From: Blastocatellia bacterium
Lineage (GTDB): Bacteria > Acidobacteriota > Blastocatellia > Chloracidobacteriales > JADJPF01
Length of the DNA: 12,934 nt
Assembly: GCA_016789295.1 (NCBI GenBank)
Contig: JAEUQL010000050.1
Span: forward strand, 1-12,934
Reading direction: 5' to 3'
A program made the position numbers and the translations under genes. Below, piece after piece: positions 1-7,919 of this stretch; the stretch's first letter is position 1; every line of letters starts with the position of its first letter. The notes under the pieces were generated by a model that was not told the DNA's origin, did no database searches, and was given only the letters and a program-made list of their open reading frames with translations.

Positions 1-3000
1 TGTCTGCTTGTTGGCAGAGTTGATCTAAAGCTTCTAGAAGATGCTTTTCAGAAACTAGTAGATTGTTATAACATCCTCAGAGCCGCTTTTGCTTGGAAAC
101 AAGTAGAACAACCATTACAACTGATACACAGAGAAATAAAATCCCCTTTCTACTTACATGACATTTCTGATCATCCTTCAGGGTTACAACAAGAACTTCT
201 AGAAAATATTCTTCTAAAAGAGCGTTCAAAAAGCTTTAACTTATCTTCGGCTCCGCTTTACCAAATGGCTTTGTGTCGAATGTCTGAAGAGACTATTTAT
301 TTAATTTTTACCTATCATCCAATTATTCTAGATTTACCGAGTGCTAAATGCCTTTTGAATGATCTTTTTACTTTCTATGAACAGCTTGCCTCTAAAATAG
401 AAGTACAAGAGCAAGAGATCGACTTTCTAGGTTATTTGGAATGGATTGATCAACAAGATATATTCCTAGCTGCCGATTTTTGGAAGAAAAGTTTGAGTAG
501 CTTTGAGTCTAAAACTGACCTTAAATTGCGTCGTTACACTAGCAATAGAACAGAGGTTTTACAGGAAGAAATATCTTTTGAAGATATAGCAGCTCTGAAA
601 GCTCTTGCTGTCAAAAACAACCTCAATCTAGAAACTTTGATAGTAGGGCTATATAGTTTAACTCTTTACCACTACAGCGATGAAAATAGTGTTACCTTTG
701 GATGCTCTATTTTTCAAGATTTAGAATATAAAGGTGCTGTAAGGCATTGCTTACCTTTCAGGTTTCAAGTCTCTAAAGATGATCGTTTAATAGATTGGTT
801 TCAAAAGCTTGAAGACTATTTAATAGAATTCAATAAATATAACTTTACTTCTTTATCACAAGTTCAAGAATGGATAGGTAAAAAAACATTACTATATGAT
901 ACATCTTTGTCTATTGAAAACAGTGAGATGTTTACTCTTTCTTGCGATTTCAAAATGGGTGAGGTTAGAAGCCATACTAGTAGTAGAACAGCATTAGATA
1001 TAAAAGTAAATATAGGTTCAAAGATACTTATTACACTTCTATCCAAAGATAACTATTTGGATAGGTTATCTGCTAAACAGTTTCTCTTTCACTTCACAAC
1101 GCTTATTACTAATCTAATAGAAGTAGGTTTGGAAACAACCATTTATAAGCTACCACTAATTTCTAAGAAACTTGAAAAAGAGATTTTGGAAATCTTAAAC
1201 CATACTCATACAGACTACCCCGCACACAGCACAGTAGTTGAGCTTTTTCAACAACAAGTAGAACTACATCCAGACAATATTGCAATAGTCTTTGGGGAAG
1301 AAATTATAACCTATAATGAACTCAATAAAAGAGCAAATCAACTTGCCCATTATTTGATAGAGATTGGAGTTAACAGAGAGTCTTTAATAGGGCTTTGTAT
1401 GAAACGTTCTCCATTACTTATAGTAGCTATTTTGGGAATCTTAAAAGCAGGGGGTGCATATGTTCCATTCGATCCAGACTATCCATTAGATAGGTTGATG
1501 TTTATGCTTGAAGATACAAATGTCAAAATAGTTCTCACAGAAGATGAGCTAATGGATATTTTTCCTTTACATTTACTACAAACTATCTGTCTTGATAGCA
1601 GTTGGAATATATTTGAAGAAAAGAGTAGTGAAAATCCAGTAAAAAGAATAGATGCTGAGAATATAGCTTACATAATGTATACTTCTGGCTCTACTGGCCG
1701 ACCTAAAGGAGTAGTTGTAGAGCACAAAGCTATTGTTAGATTGGTTAAACAGACCAACTATGCAGTGATGGATGAAAGAGAGACTTTTATTCATATTGCA
1801 CCAATCTCATTTGATGCCTCAACATTTGAAATATGGGGAAGTCTTCTCAATGGTGCAAAACTTGCCATAATACCAGCACAAACTCCATCACTCAGCGACA
1901 TTAGCGCAGCTATAAAGAGGCATGGTGTCACAACTCTATGGATTACAACTAGCCTGTTTAACTTAATGGTTGATGAAAAGTTAGAACAACTAGCTTCTCT
2001 CAAGCAAATATTAACAGGTGGAGAAGTTGCTTCGGTTTCCCATATGAGAAAGATAGTTGAACAATTGCCACATTGTAGGCTTATTCACTGTTATGGTCCA
2101 ACAGAAAGTACTACTTATGCAACCTGTCTTTCTGGTGTCAGTAGTGAAGACCTCAATGATACAGTTTCAATAGGAAGACCTATTTCAAATACAACAATCT
2201 ATATACTCAACCAAGATATGCAGATGGTTCAATTAGGAATGTTTGGTGAGATATTTATTGGTGGTGATGGTCTTGCAAGAGGTTACAATAATCAACCTGT
2301 CCAAACAGCAGAGAAGTTTGTTCCCAATCCTTTCAGCAAGAAGCCAGGAGATAGGCTCTATCGTACAGGCGATATAGCAAGGTTTCTACCAGACGGAAAG
2401 ATCGACTTTTGGGGACGTGCTGACAATCAAGTAAAAGTTCGTGGCTTTCGTATTGAGCTTGCAGAAATAGAAACAACACTTGTCAAACACCAGGCAATTA
2501 AAGATGCGATAGTAACTGTCAGAACTGTAGAAACTGGCAAGCAACTTGTTGCATATATCAAATCTTCCGAGAGCTTGGCAATTACTGAGCTACGTAGTTT
2601 TCTAAGTACCTATTTACCAGATTATATGATCCCATCAAGTTTTGTAGTTCTAGAAAGCTTTCCGCTTACATTGAATGGTAAAGTGGATCGCAATGCTCTA
2701 CCACTTCCTGAAGATATGTGTCTATCGGTAAATGCAGATTACAAGGAAGCTACTACAGAGGAAGAAAAAGTTTTAGTAACTGCCTGGCGTGAAGTTCTTG
2801 GTGTTGCTCAGGTAGGTATAGACGATAACTTCTTTGAGCTTGGTGGTGACTCCATCAGAGTAATTCAAGTTTTGACAAAGGTTGAAGGTGAAGGTTTTAG
2901 TTTCAGCCTTGAAGACTTCTTTGACACACAAACAGTACGTGCCTTGGCTCCAAAACTTGAAAGAAAGCTTGTAGAAAGAGAAGAAGAAGATCGGGTAGTA

Positions 3001-6000
3001 CCATTTGGTCTTATTTCACCAGAAGATAGAATACTTATACCAAACGGTATAGAAGATGCCTATCCTTTAGCTATGATACAGATGGGTATGTTATTTCATA
3101 GTGAATTTGATAGTGATAGCATTCTCTATCATGAAGTTTTTAGCTATCATCTGCGAGCACCTTTTGACCTAGAAGCTTTGAAAGTCTCTATTCAAGAACT
3201 GATTGCCCGTCATGATATACTGCGAACATCTTTTCATTTAACAGATTTTAGCCAACCTTTACAGTTAGTACATAGAGATGTGGATGTTCCAATATTGTTT
3301 GTTGATATCTGTAAAGCTTTGGATCAAGAGGCAGTTATTTTTGACTACTGTGAAAAAGAGAAGACAAACAAATTTCAGTGGAATCAAGCACCACTTCTGC
3401 GCTATGCGATCCATCAACGTAGCCAAGAAACTTTTCAGTTTACTATTACTTCTCACCATATAATTTTAGATGGCTGGAGTTTTTCAATTCTTATAGCAGA
3501 GCTTTTTCAACTCTACCTTTCAAAACTTGGAAAACTTTCTCCACCAGACCAGCCTTCGGTCTATACCTATAAAGACTATATAGCTTCAGAGCAGAAAGCT
3601 CTTAGGTCTGAAGAAGGTATGAAGTTTTGGGAAAGTATAATGCAAGGCTTTACCTTTACCAAACTACCAAGAATATCAGGAAAGTTACAAACAAAGAAGA
3701 CCGAACAATATAAGAATGCTAATGTTTCTATATCAGAAGATACTTCTAAAAAAATCCTTGAGCTGTCTAAAAAGCTAGGTGTATCTCTTAAAAGTATACT
3801 ACTTGCCATACACCTTAAAGTCCTAAGTGTATTAAGTAACCAGAACGATGTACTCACAGGGATGGTCTCACACAGTAGGCCAGAAGTGGCAGATAGTGAA
3901 AGAATTGTTGGGCTTTTTCTAAACACAGTGCCATTCAGATTGATTATTGAAGAAGGACTTTGGAGTGATTTTATCCACAGTGTCTTTCAGTTAGAACAGA
4001 AAATGATGCGTTTTAGAAGTTACCCATTTGCAAAGATTCAACAAAGATATGGAAAGCAGGCAATCTATGAAACAGGCTTTAACTATACTCACTTTCATGC
4101 TTTAGAAGGGTTAAAACAATTGGAAAGGATAGAAGTGTTAGGTGGCAGTGGCTTTTCAGAAGCTGGATTAACACTTTGGATAGACTTTGGTGTGGATATA
4201 ACTTCTGGTAAAGTTACAGCAATGGTCACGGTCGATGCCGATGAGATAACCGAAGCGCAGATGCTCGACATCAGTAAGTACTATGAGATTGTTACTGAAC
4301 AAGTTGCCAATAATCCTCACAGTAATCATCAAACTTTTAGCATAATCTCTGAACAAGAAAAGAAAAAAATATTATTTGAGTGGAATCGACAAGATAATAA
4401 AATAGGTAGTTGTAGAAGTGTTGTTGAACTGTTTGAATTGGCTGCGGAAAAATATCCAGAAAAAATTGCTGTAGTGTATGAACAAAATCAATTGACTTAT
4501 AAAGAATTGAATGAAAGGGCAAATAAGGTTGCAAGCTTTTTACGAAAACAGAAGATAGAACCAGAAACTCTTATTGCTATTTCCATGGATCGCTCCATAG
4601 AGATGATAGTATCACTACTTGGAGTGATAAAAGCTGGAGCTGCCTATCTTCCTATAGATTCATCCTATCCAAAAGCTAGAATTGACTTTATGCTGGCAAA
4701 CTCTAAAGCCAAACTTGTTCTTACTCAAAAGAGATTAACTCCAATTTTTCAGAATTATAAAATCTTCTGTCTGGATTCAGATTGGGAAATACTTACTAAG
4801 GAAAGTAGTGAAAATAGAAAAGGTGGTTTTGAACTAGATAGCCTAGCATATACAATTTATACTTCTGGTTCAACAGGTACACCAAAAGGTGTTATGATTT
4901 CACATAGAGCTATAGGGATATATAATGAATGGATGTTAGAAAATAAGATATTTTCCCCTACAGATAAAGTTTTACAAACAGCCTCTTTCAGCTTTGATAC
5001 TTCTGTATGGGACTTTTTCGGAACTCTTTCATCTGGGGCATGCTTAGTACTTGTTAGGGAGGAAGGGAAGTATGACCCACAGTATCTGGTTTCACTTATA
5101 ACAAGACACAAGATAACGAAACTACAGGTAGTGCCTTCATTACTACAGGTTCTACTTGCAGAAGAGTCATTTAAAGAGTGTAAGACGTTAGAAGTTGTCT
5201 ATGCTGGTGGAGAGGTTTTAAGTAAAAATCTGAAAGATAAGTTCTATGAAACTCTTAATATAGAACTTTATAACACATATGGTCCAACAGAAGTAACTAT
5301 TGATACAACTTATTGGAAATGCTCCCAGCAAGATGAGATTATTCCAATAGGGTATTCAGTAGCAAATACAGAGGTATACATTCTTGACAAACATTTAAAT
5401 CCTGTTCCAGTAGGTGTTACAGGTGAATTATATATTGCTAGTGACAGGTTAGCTCGTGGTTATTTGAATTGTCCTGATTTGACTTCTGAGAAATTTATTC
5501 CAGATCATTTAGGCAACAGAAATGGTGGAAGGCTCTATAAAACTGGAGACTTAGCAAGGTTTTTAGAGAATGGTGCAGTGGAATTTCTAGGAAGGTTAGA
5601 TAATCAAGTAAAGATAAGAGGTTATAGAATTGAACTTGGTGAGATTGAGAAGGTAATTGAAACCTATCAAGCTGTAAGTAAAGCAATTGTTACTGTAAAT
5701 GACGAGACTAAAAATATTAAGTTGATAGCATATATAGTTAAGAAAGATAATGAGTCTTTTTCTTTAGAAGAGTTGTTGGAAGTGTTAAAAATAAAACTTC
5801 CATCTTATATGATTCCAACAAGCTTTCTACTACTTGAAGCTCTGCCTTTAACTCCAAATGGAAAGATAGATTATCGAAGTTTACCAAAAGTACAACCTCA
5901 AGCCTCATCTTTAGAATATGTTGCTCCAAGCAATACTGTTGAAGAAGAGATAGTTAAGATCTGGCAAGAAGTTCTAGGTATTGAAAAGATTGGAACTACA

Positions 6001-6939
6001 GACAATTTCTTTGACATAGGAGGACATTCTATTGCTGCAGTACAAATCATCTCTAAGTTGAATAATCTTAGAAAAATCAAACTGCCTATCAGTATACTGT
6101 TTGAGAAATCTACTGTTTCTGAACTTGCAAAAGCTGTAAATGGTAAAACAACTTCTGAAACTGTTGTAGCAATAAAAGCAGAAGGTAGTAAGATCCCAAT
6201 ATTTTGTATTCATCCCATTGGTGGAAGTGTCTTTTGCTATAAAGAGCTTGCTGAAAAATTCGATGTTGATAGACCTGTGTATGGCTTACAGTCCATAGGC
6301 TTTGTTGATAGTAGCAGTTCTCATAAAACCATAGAAGAGATGGCTTCAAAATATATTGAAGATATCAGAAAGATAGATCAAAGAGGTTCTTACATCTTGG
6401 CTGGTTGGTCAATGGGTGGTGTTATAGCTTTTGAAATTGCAAAACAGCTACAGAGATCTGGTCAGAGAGTAGAGCATCTATTTCTGTTGGATTCTAGAAT
6501 TTCTAAGCCACAAGAAAATATGAGTGATGATGAGATTATTTTAGACCTTGGAGTTAATTTAGGGTTTTCTATAGCAGAGTTTGAAGAACAGAAAGAGTTT
6601 TACCTCAGCCTATCATTTGATGAGAAGATGGATTGGCTCTTGTCAAAAGCTAGAAATTTACAAAATGACTTAGGTCTCAAAGATGTAGAAGGTATTTTAC
6701 AGATATACAAAACAAATCTGGCTGCTTTAAAAAATTACAAACTGGATTACTTTGAAGGCAAAGCTGTTCTAGTTAATGCTATAGGTCAAGAAGGAGAAGA
6801 CTTTGACCAGAGAACAGATCAATGGAAAGCAGTGATAAAACAAGTCAACAAACACGATGTAGATGGGGATCACTACAGTTTTCTTCAATCTCCACACATC
6901 GACAATCTAGTTAAAATTTTAAGAGAATATTTAGATTAA
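1..6939 (+). CDS. Nonribosomal peptide synthetase, 5'-partial, C*-A-PCP-C-A-PCP-TE (termination protein)
   Basis: This is the C-terminal part of a multimodular NRPS that activates two amino acids, condenses them onto a growing peptide and releases the product. The frame is open from base 1 with condensation-domain sequence (CYNILRAAF, a variant of the RHxxLRTxF motif, near 64-90), so the first in-frame ATG at 265 is internal and the true start lies upstream. Domains by nucleotide: C1 about 1-1110; A1 about 1237-2706 (TSGSTGRPKG 1681, FDAS 1810, YGPTE 2092, NGKVD 2674); PCP1 about 2755-2955 (GGDS, phosphopantetheine Ser 2851); C2 about 3043-4290 (intact HHIILDG 3454); A2 about 4400-5890 (TSGSTGTPKG 4861, FDTS 4993, YGPTE 5278, NGKID near 5860); PCP2 about 5935-6130 (GGHS, Ser 6028); TE about 6190-6939 (GWSMG, Ser 6409; Asp 6490; His 6871). 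No epimerisation or methylation domain is visible. C1 is degenerate: the HHxxxDG site reads HPIILDL at 316-336. Hand-read pocket codes are DAFWLGCTYK (A1, Val-like) and DTWQYGTIDK (A2, perhaps Gln/Glu-like). The TE marks this as the last protein of the assembly line. The family call is very secure; the substrates are tentative. Confidence 0.97.
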   Translation, partial: CLLVGRVDLKLLEDAFQKLVDCYNILRAAFAWKQVEQPLQLIHREIKSPFYLHDISDHPSGLQQELLENILLKERSKSFNLSSAPLYQMALCRMSEETIYLIFTYHPIILDLPSAKCLLNDLFTFYEQLASKIEVQEQEIDFLGYLEWIDQQDIFLAADFWKKSLSSFESKTDLKLRRYTSNRTEVLQEEISFEDIAALKALAVKNNLNLETLIVGLYSLTLYHYSDENSVTFGCSIFQDLEYKGAVRHCLPFRFQVSKDDRLIDWFQKLEDYLIEFNKYNFTSLSQVQEWIGKKTLLYDTSLSIENSEMFTLSCDFKMGEVRSHTSSRTALDIKVNIGSKILITLLSKDNYLDRLSAKQFLFHFTTLITNLIEVGLETTIYKLPLISKKLEKEILEILNHTHTDYPAHSTVVELFQQQVELHPDNIAIVFGEEIITYNELNKRANQLAHYLIEIGVNRESLIGLCMKRSPLLIVAILGILKAGGAYVPFDPDYPLDRLMFMLEDTNVKIVLTEDELMDIFPLHLLQTICLDSSWNIFEEKSSENPVKRIDAENIAYIMYTSGSTGRPKGVVVEHKAIVRLVKQTNYAVMDERETFIHIAPISFDASTFEIWGSLLNGAKLAIIPAQTPSLSDISAAIKRHGVTTLWITTSLFNLMVDEKLEQLASLKQILTGGEVASVSHMRKIVEQLPHCRLIHCYGPTESTTYATCLSGVSSEDLNDTVSIGRPISNTTIYILNQDMQMVQLGMFGEIFIGGDGLARGYNNQPVQTAEKFVPNPFSKKPGDRLYRTGDIARFLPDGKIDFWGRADNQVKVRGFRIELAEIETTLVKHQAIKDAIVTVRTVETGKQLVAYIKSSESLAITELRSFLSTYLPDYMIPSSFVVLESFPLTLNGKVDRNALPLPEDMCLSVNADYKEATTEEEKVLVTAWREVLGVAQVGIDDNFFELGGDSIRVIQVLTKVEGEGFSFSLEDFFDTQTVRALAPKLERKLVEREEEDRVVPFGLISPEDRILIPNGIEDAYPLAMIQMGMLFHSEFDSDSILYHEVFSYHLRAPFDLEALKVSIQELIARHDILRTSFHLTDFSQPLQLVHRDVDVPILFVDICKALDQEAVIFDYCEKEKTNKFQWNQAPLLRYAIHQRSQETFQFTITSHHIILDGWSFSILIAELFQLYLSKLGKLSPPDQPSVYTYKDYIASEQKALRSEEGMKFWESIMQGFTFTKLPRISGKLQTKKTEQYKNANVSISEDTSKKILELSKKLGVSLKSILLAIHLKVLSVLSNQNDVLTGMVSHSRPEVADSERIVGLFLNTVPFRLIIEEGLWSDFIHSVFQLEQKMMRFRSYPFAKIQQRYGKQAIYETGFNYTHFHALEGLKQLERIEVLGGSGFSEAGLTLWIDFGVDITSGKVTAMVTVDADEITEAQMLDISKYYEIVTEQVANNPHSNHQTFSIISEQEKKKILFEWNRQDNKIGSCRSVVELFELAAEKYPEKIAVVYEQNQLTYKELNERANKVASFLRKQKIEPETLIAISMDRSIEMIVSLLGVIKAGAAYLPIDSSYPKARIDFMLANSKAKLVLTQKRLTPIFQNYKIFCLDSDWEILTKESSENRKGGFELDSLAYTIYTSGSTGTPKGVMISHRAIGIYNEWMLENKIFSPTDKVLQTASFSFDTSVWDFFGTLSSGACLVLVREEGKYDPQYLVSLITRHKITKLQVVPSLLQVLLAEESFKECKTLEVVYAGGEVLSKNLKDKFYETLNIELYNTYGPTEVTIDTTYWKCSQQDEIIPIGYSVANTEVYILDKHLNPVPVGVTGELYIASDRLARGYLNCPDLTSEKFIPDHLGNRNGGRLYKTGDLARFLENGAVEFLGRLDNQVKIRGYRIELGEIEKVIETYQAVSKAIVTVNDETKNIKLIAYIVKKDNESFSLEELLEVLKIKLPSYMIPTSFLLLEALPLTPNGKIDYRSLPKVQPQASSLEYVAPSNTVEEEIVKIWQEVLGIEKIGTTDNFFDIGGHSIAAVQIISKLNNLRKIKLPISILFEKSTVSELAKAVNGKTTSETVVAIKAEGSKIPIFCIHPIGGSVFCYKELAEKFDVDRPVYGLQSIGFVDSSSSHKTIEEMASKYIEDIRKIDQRGSYILAGWSMGGVIAFEIAKQLQRSGQRVEHLFLLDSRISKPQENMSDDEIILDLGVNLGFSIAEFEEQKEFYLSLSFDEKMDWLLSKARNLQNDLGLKDVEGILQIYKTNLAALKNYKLDYFEGKAVLVNAIGQEGEDFDQRTDQWKAVIKQVNKHDVDGDHYSFLQSPHIDNLVKILREYLD

Positions 6940-6944
6940 AGGAG
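6938..6944 (+). promoter_or_regulatory. Strong Shine-Dalgarno site of the mbtH-like gene
   Basis: AAAGGAG overlaps the last two bases of the NRPS stop codon and sits 7 bases before the ATG at 6952. A strong site embedded in the preceding stop fits a tightly packed operon and fixes the start of the small downstream gene. The following gene has a similar but weaker site (AAAGGG, 7161-7166) overlapping the mbtH stop. Confidence 0.8.
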
Positions 6945-6951
6945 TAGTAAA

Positions 6952-7161
6952 ATGAGTGATAATGTTGATACAACAATCTACAAGGTAGTTGTGAACCATG
7001 AGGAGCAGTATTCCATATGGCCTATTGATAGAGAAAACCCTCTTGGCTGGAATAATGCTGGTAAGAGTGGTCTAAAACAAGAATGTTTAGACTATATAAA
7101 AGAGGTATGGACTGATATGAGACCATTGAGCCTTAGAAAAAAGATGGAAGCAGTTAAATAA
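6952..7161 (+). CDS. mbtH: MbtH-like protein, NRPS adenylation-domain partner
   Basis: MbtH-like proteins bind NRPS adenylation domains in the cytoplasm and are often needed for their solubility or activity; they have no catalytic site. The 69-residue product has the usual family length. It carries the signature elements in order: NHEEQYSIWP (residues about 15-24), the PLGW segment ending in NNAG, a CLDYI segment and VWTDMRPLSLR near the C-terminus. The three family tryptophans (in SIWP, LGWN and VWTD) are all present, so nothing suggests inactivation. The gene starts 12 bp after the NRPS stop with a strong ribosome site and is followed 11 bp later by the type II thioesterase. The natural partners are A1 and A2 of the NRPS just upstream, and possibly A domains in the part outside the window. 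No domain fusion or truncation is seen. Confidence 0.97.
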   Translation: MSDNVDTTIYKVVVNHEEQYSIWPIDRENPLGWNNAGKSGLKQECLDYIKEVWTDMRPLSLRKKMEAVK

Positions 7162-7172
7162 AAGGGTAAAGC

Positions 7173-7919
7173 ATGACAAATCCATCTGCAAATGGGTGGT
7201 TTCTAAAGCACAATATTAAGCCACACGCTAAACTACGCCTATTTTGTCTGCCTTATGCAGGGTCTGGAGCCACTATTTTTCGTCCGTGGCTCAACCGTTT
7301 TTCTGACCTTGAGATTATACCTGTGCAGTATCCAGGACGAGAGAATAGAATTCGTGAACCCCTACTGAAGAACATATTAGGGTTAGCTAATCTGCTAGCA
7401 GAAAATATATATTGTGATAAACCTTTTGCTCTCTTTGGTCATAGTATGGGCGCACTTCTAGCTTTTGAACTTGCTCATCGACTCAGAGCGTTGAATAAGA
7501 TGGCTCCAGAATGGCTTTTTCTTTCTGCAAGCTGCCATCCAAGTTTTCGCAAAAAAGTCAAGCAAAGCTATCTACTTAGTGATAAAGAGCTTGTAGAAGA
7601 ACTTTCTACCCTAAATGGAACACCAAGACAGGTGCTAGAGAATGAAGAGTTAATGCAACTTGTTTTACCAATTATTAGAGCAGATTTTGAAGCAGTACAA
7701 ACCTATAAGCCTTCTAGTAGTTTGCCACTTGATATTCCAATCACTGTCTTTGGTGGCTATCAAGACAATGAAATAACTGAAGAGAGTTTAGAAGGTTGGC
7801 AAGTAGAGACTAGAAAGAGCTTTAACAGAAAAATGTTTACAGGCGATCACTTTTTCATACATACTCAGGAAGTAATAGTGCTAGACGAAATACACAAACA
7901 ACTACAGGATCTATTATGA
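7173..7919 (+). CDS. Stand-alone type II thioesterase (editing TE)
   Basis: This alpha/beta-hydrolase of 248 residues matches the size of type II thioesterases of NRPS/PKS clusters (SrfAD/GrsT type). In that family the enzyme hydrolyses wrong acyl or aminoacyl groups from phosphopantetheine arms and restores blocked carrier proteins. Visible features are the oxyanion-side motif LFCLPYAGSG (residues about 23-32), the family segment QYPGRENR (52-59), the nucleophile elbow FGHSMGA with Ser91, an acid candidate Asp198 in GGYQDNE and the catalytic His226 in TGDHFF. The triad is complete. It differs from the TE at the NRPS C-terminus, which has GWSMG and no PGRENR segment, so it is not a duplicate of that domain. 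The ATG at 7173 has AAAGGG six bases upstream. Its stop overlaps the next gene's start by 4 bp (ATGA), implying translational coupling. Its position behind mbtH fits a role in proofreading this assembly line. Confidence 0.95.
   Translation: MTNPSANGWFLKHNIKPHAKLRLFCLPYAGSGATIFRPWLNRFSDLEIIPVQYPGRENRIREPLLKNILGLANLLAENIYCDKPFALFGHSMGALLAFELAHRLRALNKMAPEWLFLSASCHPSFRKKVKQSYLLSDKELVEELSTLNGTPRQVLENEELMQLVLPIIRADFEAVQTYKPSSSLPLDIPITVFGGYQDNEITEESLEGWQVETRKSFNRKMFTGDHFFIHTQEVIVLDEIHKQLQDLL

Noticed and set aside
265..267. ATG as the start of the NRPS gene
   Set aside because: The same frame is open from base 1 and encodes recognisable condensation-domain sequence (ILRAAF and SSAPLYQMAL) before this Met, so the ATG is internal.
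2842..2853. GGDS carrier motif in PCP1 as a sign of a missing epimerisation domain
   Set aside because: GGDSI carriers precede epimerisation domains but also commonly precede condensation domains of the YPL...MLFH type, as found here at about 3061. No epimerase motifs are seen, so a lost domain is not supported.
3576..3926. 116-codon open frame on the - strand inside C2, with several smaller antisense frames across the NRPS and acylase genes
   Set aside because: They lie wholly inside strongly supported + strand genes, lack recognisable motifs and have no convincing ribosome sites; they are shadows of the coding strand.
1681..4890. Direct repeat between the two A domains (shared stretches around TSGSTG and YGPTE)
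   Set aside because: Similarity is limited to conserved A-domain core motifs with many synonymous differences. It reflects module homology, not a recent duplication or repeat element.
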